Source: VRUE01 sp963718775 (GTDB taxonomy: Bacteria; Actinomycetota; Thermoleophilia; Solirubrobacterales; 70-9). From it: a DNA stretch of 64,000 bases. The stretch spans positions 1,364,001 through 1,428,000 of the forward strand of contig OY970377.1 in assembly GCA_963718775.1 (NCBI GenBank). The letters are read 5' to 3'. Position numbers and translations under genes: made by a program. Positions within the stretch are counted from its first letter, which is position 1, and the number at the start of each line of letters is the position of its first letter. Positions 51,591-61,023 of this stretch are shown one piece after another. Under the pieces are notes generated by a model, which had not been told where the DNA came from, did not search any database, and saw only the letters and a list, made by a program, of their open reading frames with translations.

Positions 51591-51661
51591 GCGGTGGCGG
51601 CGGAACACTCTCGTTACGAATAGGCCTTGAGTCGTGACACCTCTGGCCCTACGGTCGGCTT

Positions 51662-52102
51662 GTGCCGACGGATGCGCCGAATGCGCCGCTCAATCTCAAG
51701 GGAAAAGGAGACCTGGCTGAGCTGATGGTCGCCGCCGATCTCCTCCGGCGTGGCCACAAGATCGCGATTCCCTACGGAGAGGACTGTGACTTCGACCTCA
51801 TCCTGATCAGAGACAGTCGGCTCGAGCGGGTGCAGGTCAAGTACGCGCGGTCCGATGGGTCGGTAATCAATGTCAAGTGCTTCTCGCACTCGCTGACCAA
51901 CGGCAAGATCCGACGAACCAAGCACTACACGGCCGAGACGATCGACCTCCTGGCCGTCTACGACCACACCTCGGAGCGCTGCTACTACGTTCCCGCCGCC
52001 GAGCTGGGCGCAGGGCGTTCCAGCCTCTTCCTGCGTCTCAAACCAGCAAAAAACGGACAACGCCTGGGCACGTGGCCAGCTGAGAACTATCTCGAGCCCT
52101 GA
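51662..52102 (+). CDS. PD-(D/E)XK endonuclease-like protein
   Basis: This 146-residue protein shows GKGDLAELMVAADLLRRGH (E in helix 1), YGEDCDFDLILI (D) and RVQVKYAR (Q-x-K), the ordered residues of a PD-(D/E)XK nuclease of the intron-endonuclease/Holliday-like group. A stand-alone nuclease role in DNA repair or a homing origin is possible. GTG start without a strong ribosome-binding site. Directly followed by tRNA-Ala. Confidence 0.72.
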   Translation: MPTDAPNAPLNLKGKGDLAELMVAADLLRRGHKIAIPYGEDCDFDLILIRDSRLERVQVKYARSDGSVINVKCFSHSLTNGKIRRTKHYTAETIDLLAVYDHTSERCYYVPAAELGAGRSSLFLRLKPAKNGQRLGTWPAENYLEP

Positions 52103-52106
52103 TCGA

Positions 52107-52179
52107 TGGAGCCAGCCGGAATCGAACCGGCGACCTTTCGGATGCAAACCGAACGCTCTGCCAGCTGAGCTATGGCCCC
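52107..52179 (-). tRNA. tRNA-Ala (anticodon TGC)
   Basis: 73 bases fold into a cloverleaf with acceptor GGGGCCA/TGGCTCC, anticodon loop TTTGCAT and T loop TTCGATT. CCA is not encoded. Confidence 0.95.
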
Positions 52180-52206
52180 GTCCCTTGAATTGTAGGCAGG
52201 CCGCAA

Positions 52207-52980
52207 CTAAACGGAGACGGCGCGCTTGTAGCGGGCTACGGAGAGGTAGCCGAAGAAGAGGGCGATGCCGAGCGACCAGGCGACGGCGCCCCAGATCGAG
52301 TTGCCGGCGGGGGCGCCGAGGAAGAGGGCGCGCATCGCGTCGACCGTGACCGTGAAGGGGTTGATTTCGGCGAAAGCCTGCAGGGAGGCCGGCATCGAGT
52401 CGACCGGGACGAAGGCCGAGGAGATGAAGGTGAGCGGGAAGATGATGATGAAGCCGAACGACTGCGAGGCCTCCGGCGAGGACGAGGAGAGGCCGACGAA
52501 GGCGAAGACCCAGGAGAAGGCGTAGCCGAAGAGCAGGGCGAGGAGGATGCCGGCGACGATGTGGGCGGCCGGGGCGTCGAAGGAGAAGCCGGCGATGAGG
52601 CCGACGACGATCATCATCGCCAGTGAGATCGCGTTGGTGCCGATGTCGGCGAGGGTGCGGCCGGCGAGCACGGCGGCGCGTGACATCGGCAGGGAGCGGA
52701 AGCGGTCGACGAGGCCCTTTTTGAGGTCCTCGGAGAGGCCCAGGGCGGTGACGAAGCCGCCGAAGGACATCGTCTGGATGATGATCCCGGGGATCAGGAA
52801 GTCGATGTAGCTGTAGCCGGGCGTGCTGATCGCGCCGCCGAAGACGTAGGCGAAGAGCAGCACGAACATGATCGGCTGCACGGTGAAGGAGAGCAGCAGG
52901 TCGGGGGCGCGGGGGATGCGCATGATGCTGCGTTTGGCCAGCACCAGGGTGTCGGAGAGGGTGTAGCGCAGCTGCGTCAC
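52207..52980 (-). CDS. ABC-2 type export permease
   Basis: The 257-residue permease has six hydrophobic segments and the ABC2_membrane pattern PGIIIQTMSFGGFVTALGL with VDRFRSLPMSRAAVLAGRT, as in daunorubicin-resistance DrrB-like proteins. GTG 52980 overlaps the ATPase stop (GTGA). Together they form a small exporter of unknown substrate, possibly drugs or lipids. Confidence 0.88.
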   Translation of the reverse strand: MTQLRYTLSDTLVLAKRSIMRIPRAPDLLLSFTVQPIMFVLLFAYVFGGAISTPGYSYIDFLIPGIIIQTMSFGGFVTALGLSEDLKKGLVDRFRSLPMSRAAVLAGRTLADIGTNAISLAMMIVVGLIAGFSFDAPAAHIVAGILLALLFGYAFSWVFAFVGLSSSSPEASQSFGFIIIFPLTFISSAFVPVDSMPASLQAFAEINPFTVTVDAMRALFLGAPAGNSIWGAVAWSLGIALFFGYLSVARYKRAVSV

Positions 52981-53924
52981 CGGGCCGCCTCCTCGGCCGG
53001 CTCGGCGCCGTCGGCGCTCTCGGCGGCGCGGCCGGTGAGGTTGAGGAAGACGTCGTCGAGGGTCGGGCGGTGCAGGGCGACGTCGTCGACCCCCACGCCG
53101 GCCTCGTCGAGCCGCCGCACCGCCTCGGCGATCGCGCCCTTGCGCTGGCGCAGCGGCACGCAGAGGGCGCCATCGCGCATGCTCGGGCGCTCGGCGGCGA
53201 TCGAGTCGAGCGCGGCGATCGCCGCCTCGGCGTCGGCGGGCGCCTCGAGGGTGACGTCGAGCCGTTCGCCGCCGACCTGGTCCTTGAGCTCGTCGGAGCT
53301 GCCCTCGGCGATCACCTGGCCGCGGTCGAGCACGGCGATGCGGTCGGCGAGCCGGTCGGCCTCGTCGAGGTACTGGGTGGTGAGCAGCACCGTGGTGCCC
53401 TGGGCGACCCGCCCTTCGATCGTCTCCCAAAGCTCGATGCGACTGCGCGGGTCGAGGCCGGTGGTCGGCTCGTCGAGGAAGAGGACCGGCGGCCGGGCGA
53501 CCAGCGCGGCGGCGAGGTCGAGGCGGCGGCGCATGCCGCCCGAGTAGGTGCGGACGAGGCGGTCGGCGGCCTCGCTGAGCCCGAAGCGCTCGAGCAGCTC
53601 GGCGGCGCGGCTCTTCGGCTCACCCTTGGGCAAGTGGTAGAGGCGGCCGACCATCTCCAGGTTCTCTGCTCCGGTGAGGTTCTCGTCGACCGCCGCATAC
53701 TGGCCGGCGAGGCCGATCTGGCTGCGCAGCTTGGTCGCGTCGCGCACGACGTCGAGGCCGGCGACGCGGGCGCTGCCGCTATCGGGGCGCAGCAGCGTGG
53801 TGAGGATGCGCACGGCGGTCGTCTTGCCGGCGCCGTTGGGGCCCAGCAGGCCGAAGACGGTGCCGGCCTCGGCGCGCAGGTCGATCCCCTCGAGGGCGCG
53901 CACGTCGCCGAACGACTTGCACAA
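52977..53924 (-). CDS. ABC exporter ATPase (DrrA-like)
   Basis: Walker A is LLGPNGAGKTTAVRIL, the signature is YSGGMRRRLDLAAAL, Walker B is PVLFLDEPTTGLDPRSR and the H-loop is usually His but here reads LLTTQYLDEADRLADR, as in DrrA-type proteins. A C-terminal ~90-residue domain is typical of that group. The TTG at 53924 is the only normal start codon in the open frame, yet homology (IETSGLCKSFG) begins before it, so the true start may be a rare codon or the sequence may carry an error. Confidence 0.88.
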   Translation of the reverse strand: MCKSFGDVRALEGIDLRAEAGTVFGLLGPNGAGKTTAVRILTTLLRPDSGSARVAGLDVVRDATKLRSQIGLAGQYAAVDENLTGAENLEMVGRLYHLPKGEPKSRAAELLERFGLSEAADRLVRTYSGGMRRRLDLAAALVARPPVLFLDEPTTGLDPRSRIELWETIEGRVAQGTTVLLTTQYLDEADRLADRIAVLDRGQVIAEGSSDELKDQVGGERLDVTLEAPADAEAAIAALDSIAAERPSMRDGALCVPLRQRKGAIAEAVRRLDEAGVGVDDVALHRPTLDDVFLNLTGRAAESADGAEPAEEAAR

Positions 53925-53986
53925 CCCGGATGTCTCTATTGCTGCGTCGGCGGCGATCGACGCAACCTACCGAATAGCCGGTACGG

Positions 53987-54922
53987 CTAATCGTCGAAGT
54001 CGAAGTCCTTGGGCGGCTTCTGCTCGAACCAGAGCTGGTCGTCCTCGGGCGTCTCCTCGAGGAAGTCCGGTGTCTCCTCCAGCACGTCCTCGTCGGCGGC
54101 GCGCGGGGCGGGCGCCTCGGCTTCGGCTTCTTCGGTGCCGGGCTCTTCGACAAGTGCCTCGGGCTCCTCGTCGGGCTCAGGCTCTGGCTCGTCGGCGAGT
54201 TCCGACTCAGCAGCGAACTCCGGCTCGCCAAGCGGCTCTGGCTCGGGGTCGCGCGGCGCCTCAAGCGCCTGGTCGAGTTCGTCAGAGAGGCGCTGCTCGT
54301 TCCAGAAGGCGTCGTCCTCATCGTCGTACTCGTCGTCGTCGGGTGCCGGGCCCTTGATGCTGACCTCGCCCCCTTCGGCCTCGTCGAGGCCGGCGAGCGG
54401 GTCGGCCGGGGCGAGGCGAGGCTCGGCGATCTCCTCTTCGACGATCTCCTCGTCGCTGGGGCTGGGTGGTCCCTCGGCGGAAAGCTCCTCGTCGAGGTCG
54501 TAGAGCTCGGTCGGCTGTTCGGCGATGACCTGGCGCTCTTCGGTGGAGTGGGCGGCGGGCTCAGGCTCCTCAGCGGGCTCCTCAGCCTCAGGCGCGTCGG
54601 CGACGATCTCGTGCTCCATCGCCGGCTGCTCCTCTTCGGCGGGCGCCTCGTCAATCGGCTCCTCAGCGGCGGGAGCCATCGGCGGCGGCTCCTGGAGGTC
54701 GGCGATCGTCGGCTCGCGCCGGGCGGCCGGCTCCTCAGCCGTCTCCGGCTGGGTCATGAATTCGGTCGGCGCCTCGGCGGCCGGATCGTGCTCAGCCTCG
54801 TCGCCAGGCCGCTCTGCCTGGCCAAACGCCTGGTCCTCGAGCTTGCTCAGCTCGGAGTCGTCGGCGCCGTGCTGGCGCTTCAGCTCCAAATGCTCGCGTA
54901 TTGCCTCGTCGAGAATTCCCAT
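53987..54922 (-). CDS. Acidic low-complexity protein
   Basis: A short conserved-looking N-terminus (MGILDEAIREHLELKRQHGA) is followed by about 260 residues made mostly of Glu, Asp, Ala and Pro, ending DDQLWFEQKPPKDFDFDD. Such disordered acidic proteins often bind basic partners or act in envelope or division scaffolds. No enzyme motif is present. ATG 54922. Function unknown. Confidence 0.7.
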   Translation of the reverse strand: MGILDEAIREHLELKRQHGADDSELSKLEDQAFGQAERPGDEAEHDPAAEAPTEFMTQPETAEEPAARREPTIADLQEPPPMAPAAEEPIDEAPAEEEQPAMEHEIVADAPEAEEPAEEPEPAAHSTEERQVIAEQPTELYDLDEELSAEGPPSPSDEEIVEEEIAEPRLAPADPLAGLDEAEGGEVSIKGPAPDDDEYDDEDDAFWNEQRLSDELDQALEAPRDPEPEPLGEPEFAAESELADEPEPEPDEEPEALVEEPGTEEAEAEAPAPRAADEDVLEETPDFLEETPEDDQLWFEQKPPKDFDFDD

Positions 54923-55006
54923 CAGCTACGTCCCGGGAACCTAAAGCCTATGCGGTTATCCTTCCCCATGCGAGGGTCCTGGGATGTTCCTCCCACCCCC
55001 GCCTGA

Positions 55007-55079
55007 GGGGCTATAGCTCAGCTGGCAGAGCGCCTGGATCGCACCCAGGAGGTCGGCGGTTCGAATCCGCCTAGCTCCA
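55007..55079 (+). tRNA. tRNA-Ala (anticodon CGC)
   Basis: 73 bases fold with acceptor GGGGCTA/TAGCTCC, anticodon stem CCTGG/CCAGG with loop ATCGCAC, and T loop TTCGAAT. CCA is not encoded. Bases 55036-55064 are the left attachment core of element 2, which lies on its 3' side. Confidence 0.94.
55036..55064. repeat. Attachment site copy (attL, in tRNA-Ala)
   Basis: 29 bp identical to 63746-63774, from the anticodon stem to the T loop of tRNA-Ala(CGC). Confidence 0.88.
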
Positions 55080-55094
55080 TCTCGAAGTACCTGC

Positions 55095-56519
55095 TCAGTG
55101 GAGGTTTTCTCCTCTCCGCACATCGATCGGCCGAGGTGTCTCCCCCAATCGGGTCAAGTTCTGGTCAACCCAGGGGTGAGCGCCTATCTGAGACCCGGAC
55201 TTGACCAACCCCTGTAGCGCGGCGCCTACGTTGCCTCCGGCCCCGATACGCCAGCGCGCCGCCGCCCGCTCTCGTGCAGACGGACGGCGGGCTCCCGAAG
55301 GATGCGGCGGGGGAAGAGGCACGACGCCGTCGTCGTCTCCGTCGACCTCGAGCAATTCCGCGAAGGCGCTCTGCGCGAGCAGACTCCGGACCTCGTGGGA
55401 GTGGCGAACCTCGTCGAAGAGATGGGTGTAGACGTTGAGCGTCGTGCTCACCTGCGCGTGCCCGAGGATGCGGCTGACCCGAGCGACGTCTAGACGGAGG
55501 TCGACGATCAGGTGGCTCGCAAACGTGTGCCGGAGGTCGTGAAAACGCAGGCGAGGCCAGTCTTCGTCATCGAGCCCGGCCAGCGCGGCGGCGCTGTTCA
55601 AAGCCCGGGTCTCGACGTTGCGGTGCCCGAACGGAGTCCCCGCGCCGGTGTGGAATACCCACGCCTCCTCACCCACCGGGGGCATCTCGCGTCGGTGTTC
55701 GCGAAGCCTTGAGACGAGCTGCGGGGCGAGGGGAACATCGCGGTAGGCGGAGGCGGTCTTCAGTGCCGCCCGCCTGGGCGGGATACCGCGTCGTGCTCGC
55801 GACAGCTGCGCCCGCACGTGGAGCTCGCCCCTCTCCAGGTCGAAGTCCGACCAGAGGAGCCCAAGCAGCTCGGAGATCCGCAGCCCGGTATAGAGCGCCG
55901 TGGAGATCAGCATCCGGTACCGCGGCGCGCAGGCAATGAGGAGACGGACGATCTCGTCGCGGCCGAGCACCCGCTGTCGGCGTGGGATGGGACGAGGGCG
56001 CTCGCAGGACTCCAGTCTCTCGACCGGGTTCTGAGCCATCCAGCGGTTGCGGAGCGCAAAGCGCACGATGCTCTGCAGCGTCGCCAGCGCCCCGGCAATC
56101 GTCTTCTCCGATTTTTCCGCCGCCCGGAGCCGGGTCATCAGGTCGGCGACGTCCTCGACGCCGAGGGTGCGGATCAGGCGTGGACCGAGCATCGGCAGCA
56201 GATGCCTTTCCAGGTGATAGCGGTTGCTCTCAAGCGAGCGCTCACGGCGCTCGCCGGCTTCCACACGGCGCTCATAGCGCTCGATCCACCATCCCGCGAC
56301 CCGGGCGAAACGAAGCTCCGGCGTCGCCAAAGGCACACCCGCGCGAGTCGACTCGATGAAGAGAGTCCGCTCCGCCCGCGCCTCCTCGATGTCGTAGCCG
56401 ACGGTCCGGAACCGCGGCTTGCCGCCAGCCATGAAACAGACGGCGTACTTCCCGTTCGGCTGTAGGTAGATGCCCTGCTCGATGCGCACGCGGCGTGCCG
56501 GGCGATGGTCGTCGTCCAT
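55095..56519 (-). CDS. int: Tyrosine integrase of element 2
   Basis: An N-terminal arm-binding region (RIEQGIYLQPNGKYAVCFMA) and a core-binding domain precede the catalytic domain. Catalytic residues are R in YTGLRISELLGLLW, HxxR in FHDLRHTFASHL, H in LGHAQVSTTLN and the nucleophile Y in VYTHLFDE. About 90 residues after it form a basic, low-complexity tail. ATG 56519 follows GGAGGAG; ATG 56534 is an alternative. It faces the tRNA, 16 bp from its end. Confidence 0.93.
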   Translation of the reverse strand: MDDDHRPARRVRIEQGIYLQPNGKYAVCFMAGGKPRFRTVGYDIEEARAERTLFIESTRAGVPLATPELRFARVAGWWIERYERRVEAGERRERSLESNRYHLERHLLPMLGPRLIRTLGVEDVADLMTRLRAAEKSEKTIAGALATLQSIVRFALRNRWMAQNPVERLESCERPRPIPRRQRVLGRDEIVRLLIACAPRYRMLISTALYTGLRISELLGLLWSDFDLERGELHVRAQLSRARRGIPPRRAALKTASAYRDVPLAPQLVSRLREHRREMPPVGEEAWVFHTGAGTPFGHRNVETRALNSAAALAGLDDEDWPRLRFHDLRHTFASHLIVDLRLDVARVSRILGHAQVSTTLNVYTHLFDEVRHSHEVRSLLAQSAFAELLEVDGDDDGVVPLPPPHPSGARRPSARERAAARWRIGAGGNVGAALQGLVKSGSQIGAHPWVDQNLTRLGETPRPIDVRRGENLH

Positions 56520-56629
56520 GTCTCCTCCGATCATTGGATGCAGACAAGACGTATCGCAGTCTGGTGACTGAGATCGACGAGCAGTCTCTGCGGATGGGTA
56601 GTGCCTTGAAGCCCGTCCGGCTCCGGGTC

Positions 56630-57619
56630 CTAACTGATGACGATCCGCTCGTCGGGCAGCGTGGGCAAGGTCGCCGGGAACGGCGGGCCTTCAGGACAGC
56701 GGAAGAGCTGGGACCACCAGGTTGCGATCGAGGCTTGGTTGAACGCCTCCGCATGGCTGATGTCGAGTTCGCGAATCGTCTCGCGCCCGGAGCGCGGGGT
56801 CTGCATCATCACAAGACAAAGCGAGGGTGAAAGCGGCACGGAGAGGCTGTCGGCGCTCGTGGGTCCAATGCCGAGAAATCGGTTCTCGGGCCGCGGCAAT
56901 CGATCGAGGAGGATCGGCTCGTCGCTGGTCAATAGGACCGGATTCTCGAGGCGCAAAAGATGCCACTCGGCCTCGCGGAAGGGAACCGCGGCCTCGGGGG
57001 CAGTCTGCAGCATCATCTGCAGTTGACGTGCGCGCGGCAACACGAAGCGACCCTCGTCGAGTTCGGCCGCGAGGGCGTCACGTTGACATTTGTCGAGGTG
57101 GCTGAAGTCTGGTATCGGAACCCCCGGTCCAGCGCTTTCTTCAATCAGCCGGTCGCGCTCCTGCTCGACAGAATCGGGTTTCTTTCGAGCATCATCGTGC
57201 TGCGTTTCGCCGATCTCGGCGTTCTCCAGTCCGAATCTGATCAGCATCTTCTGCATCTTGTCGGCGAGCTCGGAACCGCTGGCACGGCTCGAGCGACCTC
57301 GGACCCACTGCAGGCCCAACCAGGTAGCGAAGGCATCCTTCTGCTCGGGCGCAAGGGGGAATTCGAGACTCGTGAGGGCGTTGTGGATCGAAGCCCCTTC
57401 GGCATCGATCTTCGCAAGGCCTTCCTCGACCGAGGAGTCTTTCTCTCCGTCGGGACCCTCGACGGAATAGAAGTCCTTCTCGACCGCGAGCGCGGTGGTC
57501 CCCGTCCTGACCTCGGGCCGATCGGATCTGTCGCGCATGGCGACAAGACCTTGGGCGTCGGCCCAGGCCCGCAGGTAGAACTGCGGCAGGACGTGATGGC
57601 GCACCGGTCGTTGTGACAT
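56630..57619 (-). CDS. DUF4238 protein
   Basis: The N-terminus PVRHHVLPQFYLRAWAD and the FYSVEGPDGEKDSSVEEGLA segment match the DUF4238 family (about 300 residues), as do ATWLGLQWVRG and VLLTSDEPILL further on. The biochemical role is unknown; the family is often found in variable islands. It is the last gene of the leftward train, 78 bp after the JAB gene, so it could be an effector or a passenger. No strong ribosome-binding site. Confidence 0.82.
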   Translation of the reverse strand: MSQRPVRHHVLPQFYLRAWADAQGLVAMRDRSDRPEVRTGTTALAVEKDFYSVEGPDGEKDSSVEEGLAKIDAEGASIHNALTSLEFPLAPEQKDAFATWLGLQWVRGRSSRASGSELADKMQKMLIRFGLENAEIGETQHDDARKKPDSVEQERDRLIEESAGPGVPIPDFSHLDKCQRDALAAELDEGRFVLPRARQLQMMLQTAPEAAVPFREAEWHLLRLENPVLLTSDEPILLDRLPRPENRFLGIGPTSADSLSVPLSPSLCLVMMQTPRSGRETIRELDISHAEAFNQASIATWWSQLFRCPEGPPFPATLPTLPDERIVIS

Positions 57620-57697
57620 CGATTGTCTTGGGACTCAGCCCCCACCGAGGATCACTTGTCGCCGTGACCATAGCTGCGGCAATAGACCGAGAGTGAA

Positions 57698-58261
57698 CTA
57701 GGTCGGATCAGGAGACAGCAGCTGCTCAACTCTCCCCCACCCTGCGGGAATAGATAGCACTGGACAGTGGCGCTCCTCAAGTCTCATTTGCTCGATCGTC
57801 CACGGAAGAATCCATTCGAGCTCCGAGGACCAACGCCAAGCTCGTAGGGCACCGGGCTGCGCCTTCCGGCCGATCGGCCGCGACGCCTGGATCAGCATGA
57901 GTGGCTGTGACAAACCTACCTCGGCCTCTTCCGCAACAGCTTCCACGGTGGCGATGTCAGTACCGCTCGGCCTCGGGACGCCACCGGGATGGCTGTGCCA
58001 ACTCCCGATGTAGCGGTAGCGACAGCGGCTGTGCTCCCTCACCGCATCCATCAGGAGTCCGGTGGTCTCCGGATGGGGCTGAAAGGTCGTACGTCGATGT
58101 CTGGCTCGTGGCCCAGGGCCGTAGGCGCCCGCGACGACGAGGTCGTCACCTTCGCCGAAACCGAAAAGGGCGCCCCCGGTCTCAGTCCTCGGCCGCTTTC
58201 TGGTCTCGCTCTGGATCAGGGCTAGGGCCCGCTCGTCAAGCCACACGATCTTCCGATTCAT
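57698..58261 (-). CDS. JAB/JAMM isopeptidase-like protein
   Basis: The JAMM metal site is complete: E27 in RTETGGALFGF and H89-S-H91 with S99 and D102 in SWHSHPGGVPRPSGTD. Such enzymes remove ubiquitin-like modifiers or process their C-termini. The 187-residue protein is a free-standing JAB like Cap3 of type II CBASS. ATG 58261 overlaps the E2-E1 stop (ATGA), so the two are translationally coupled. It likely reverses conjugation by the fused E2-E1 enzyme. Confidence 0.92.
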   Translation of the reverse strand: MNRKIVWLDERALALIQSETRKRPRTETGGALFGFGEGDDLVVAGAYGPGPRARHRRTTFQPHPETTGLLMDAVREHSRCRYRYIGSWHSHPGGVPRPSGTDIATVEAVAEEAEVGLSQPLMLIQASRPIGRKAQPGALRAWRWSSELEWILPWTIEQMRLEERHCPVLSIPAGWGRVEQLLSPDPT

Positions 58262-59934
58262 CGGCAAAGGGGGCAGCCAGGGTGGGTCTCAAGCCGACCG
58301 GTGGTTGACGGGGGATCGCCTCGGAAGTTGACGATCACATAGTCATTCTCGAATGACGGATAGGTTGAATTCCCACTGACCTGTACGGTGACTCGCGCCG
58401 TCAACGCCGCGAGTGCGGTTGCATCGAACCCGGCTCCGGAGAAAGCCGGGGTGCTACAGCCGACCGGGGTCATGTTGCTTCGAGGTCCTTCCATCGGCGT
58501 CGGGATAGAGCCGTCCTGCTGCGCGAGTACGAAGCAGTAGTAGCAGGGGCCGTCGGCCCGGAAGACCGCGACCTCTCCACCGAAGCTGCCCGCCGTTAGG
58601 CCCGTGAGGACCATCGTCCTACCGAATTCACGGCAACGGCGCTGAAGGACGCGCGCGGCGACCTGTGACCCGGTCGCATCGATAACCATGTCTACGTCGC
58701 CGAGGATCTCGTCCAAGAGCAAACTGTCATTCGCGCTCTTGCCCACGTCTAGGTGGTGGGGCGTGACGGAGACGAAAGGATTTATGTCCCGGGCGTCGAC
58801 CGTGACGGCGATCTCCTTCTCGCTCCCTGCCCATCGGACGTCGAGGAGGTGGCGGACAGCATTGTTGACGTCATAACGGTCGTGATCGGCAACGTGTATG
58901 CGTCCGACCCCCGCCTTCGCGAGCTCCATCGCGACGGGCGCGCCGACCGAACCAGCCCCGACGACCAACACACCGGCCCGCTCTAGACCAACCAGCTCGG
59001 GAATCCGCCGCTTGCGCTCCGCGTTCGTCAACGCCTGGGCGCGCGCCATCCGCAGAACCCGCACATCTCCGTTGCGCTTCATCTCGATCTCCATGAAGCT
59101 CCAACCTCTCCTGTGCTCGTCGCGCGTCGGGCCTTCCTCGATGAAGGTCACGGCGACCCAGCCGCTGACCGCCGCTCGCTTCCGACCCTGTCCAAGCGCG
59201 CGCTTCAGCCGGATCAAGAGCTCCGGCGCGTGGGACCGGGCACCCTCCAGAACCTCCGCCTTCCGAGGCCACGGCGAGAGGATGCCGTCCGGGAGAGCGC
59301 ACCACCTACCCTTATGGCGCTTTCCGTCCGATGACGTGACCCGGTCGACTAGGCGCTCGTCGGGGTCCTCGAATCCGTCTGCGGAGGTCAGGACGTGGCC
59401 GCCGAAGACCTTCTCGTCGAGGAGGAAGCAGCCCTCCTCGACGTCGAGTTCGATTTCCCAGAACGGATCCGGCACCAGGACAACCTCTCCCGCGTTCGCA
59501 GGAAGATGCTGGGACAAGGGCTCCGGCATGTCGGCTTCGCCGGCCCGAACCGCGTCCTCACCGGCTTCCGAGTCTTCCAACAGCCAACGGAGATCCTCGT
59601 CGATCAGTTGTGCCGCCGCCATGCCCGTCCACCAGTCGGCAGCCGGGTCCTCGAGGAGGCAGAAGTTGCCATGGCGTCGGTTTTGGTGGCGCAAGAGCAG
59701 CTCACTGGGACCGAAGACATGCGGCTCGACGTCGGGGTAGTCGAAGGGAAACACGACCCTGATCTGAATGTCCTCGCCGCGAAAGGGAAGGGCAGTCTCA
59801 ATCCCCAGTTGTGCGGATTCGGTCTCGTACTGGCGCGCTGGAAGCCCGCGGGCATCGAACTCTGCGAGCTCCCAGGCGAGCCGATCAGGCCGAGCCTCGA
59901 ACCAGCGCTGCCGCGGCTCAGGCGTAGCGCTCAC
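58258..59934 (-). CDS. E2-E1 fusion, ubiquitin-like conjugating enzyme
   Basis: Residues 1-120 look like a bacterial E2: FPFDYPDVEPHVF, then the presumed catalytic C92 in HGNFCLLEDPAADWW. A middle region (~140-300) follows. Residues ~315-558 are a ThiF/E1 adenylation domain with VLVVGAGSVGAPVA (326-331 glycines), VADHDRYDVNNAVRHLLD, VIDATGS, catalytic C493 in PVGCSTPAFSGAG, and a zinc site CYYC (464, 467) with CPLC (554, 557). The order matches Cap2-type enzymes. GTG 59934 overlaps the MBL stop by 17 bases; upstream ATG 60114 would overlap much further. Confidence 0.9.
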   Translation of the reverse strand: MSATPEPRQRWFEARPDRLAWELAEFDARGLPARQYETESAQLGIETALPFRGEDIQIRVVFPFDYPDVEPHVFGPSELLLRHQNRRHGNFCLLEDPAADWWTGMAAAQLIDEDLRWLLEDSEAGEDAVRAGEADMPEPLSQHLPANAGEVVLVPDPFWEIELDVEEGCFLLDEKVFGGHVLTSADGFEDPDERLVDRVTSSDGKRHKGRWCALPDGILSPWPRKAEVLEGARSHAPELLIRLKRALGQGRKRAAVSGWVAVTFIEEGPTRDEHRRGWSFMEIEMKRNGDVRVLRMARAQALTNAERKRRIPELVGLERAGVLVVGAGSVGAPVAMELAKAGVGRIHVADHDRYDVNNAVRHLLDVRWAGSEKEIAVTVDARDINPFVSVTPHHLDVGKSANDSLLLDEILGDVDMVIDATGSQVAARVLQRRCREFGRTMVLTGLTAGSFGGEVAVFRADGPCYYCFVLAQQDGSIPTPMEGPRSNMTPVGCSTPAFSGAGFDATALAALTARVTVQVSGNSTYPSFENDYVIVNFRGDPPSTTGRLETHPGCPLCR

Positions 59935-61009
59935 GACGGGGCGGCCGTTGCGGAGTCGTCTCGTGGTCAGGCGGAGGCGTCGCCGGAGGTCTGCGCGTAC
60001 GCCCGCCCGGGCCACCGCTTTTGGACCCTGAAGCCTGAGAACCTCCGTCGCCGTCCTCGTCCCAACCGTAGTTCTCGGAATAGGAACCGGGATCGGGGAC
60101 GAGCTGGTAGTCATTACCCGACTCGACTTCGACGACCACGGTGCCGCTCTGGCAGGTCTCGAACACGTTGTCCTGGCCAGCCTCCTCGCGATAGGCGTCC
60201 ATCATGTCTGCGTGTGGGTGGTTGTGGCGGTTGTTCTCGCCGACCGAGACGATCACGGCGTCTGGTTCGATCAGCTCCAAGGCCTCGGTCCAGGCCTCGG
60301 ATTTCTCGTCTCCCTCCTTGAAGAAGGTGCGGGATCCGTGATGGCTCGCGTGGAGGATCTCGGCGGCAAGGACCTCGGTCCCGGTTTCGGAGTCCTCACG
60401 ACCCTCGTAGTAGTCGACGACGCGCTTCCAGCAGGACAGATCCGAGTCACCGGTGAGGATCACCGAAGTATTGCCCTCGTAGGTCAACCGCAACACGAGG
60501 CAGTTCTCATGGACGAGATCCTTCGCTTCCTCTTCACTCATGCTCTCGTCGATCTCGATCCAGCCAGGAGGCGAGAAGCAGCGCACCGAGATGTCTTCGT
60601 GGAGATCGAGATCGGCATCTTTTTCCCCCTGCAGACTCCTGCTGCCTTGTGGACGCTTGACCCGCTCATCCGGGTGCTCGTCGACTACGCGTTGGTATTC
60701 CTCGAAGTTCTTCGCGATCTTCTTGCGTTCCTCGTGTTGTGGAACCCACAGCCACTCGACCTCGTAGCGGTCATAGAGGTCACCGATCCCGGTGATGTGG
60801 TCATCGTGGGCGTGGGTAACGACGAGGTACTTCAGTCGCTTCTTGCCATCGCTGCCGTTAGGCAGGACGTCGTCGAGCAACTTGAAGATGTCAATGCCCT
60901 CTCCTTCGCATCGATAGACATCGACCAGCATGTACTCATCGTCGGGCAGCCGGATCAGGGTGCAATCACCCTGACCGACGTCCGCACATATGACTTCGAA
61001 ATCAGCCAT
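59918..61009 (-). CDS. MBL-fold hydrolase, element 2 (ComEC-like)
   Basis: ICADVGQGDCTLIRLPDDEY starts the fold, then the metal motif THAHDDHITGIGDL (H66, H68, D70, H71), LTGDSDLSCWKR and LHASHHGSRTFF. This is the ComEC/competence-type MBL group, which includes nucleases and lactonase-like hydrolases. The C-terminal ~50 residues are Gly/Pro/Arg-rich. ATG 61009 follows AGGAGAAAGTG, an excellent site that sets the start well inside the longer open frame. Lies between the multi-TM gene and the E2-E1 gene. Confidence 0.88.
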   Translation of the reverse strand: MADFEVICADVGQGDCTLIRLPDDEYMLVDVYRCEGEGIDIFKLLDDVLPNGSDGKKRLKYLVVTHAHDDHITGIGDLYDRYEVEWLWVPQHEERKKIAKNFEEYQRVVDEHPDERVKRPQGSRSLQGEKDADLDLHEDISVRCFSPPGWIEIDESMSEEEAKDLVHENCLVLRLTYEGNTSVILTGDSDLSCWKRVVDYYEGREDSETGTEVLAAEILHASHHGSRTFFKEGDEKSEAWTEALELIEPDAVIVSVGENNRHNHPHADMMDAYREEAGQDNVFETCQSGTVVVEVESGNDYQLVPDPGSYSENYGWDEDGDGGSQASGSKSGGPGGRTRRPPATPPPDHETTPQRPPRRERYA

Positions 61010-61023
61010 CACTTTCTCCTTGC

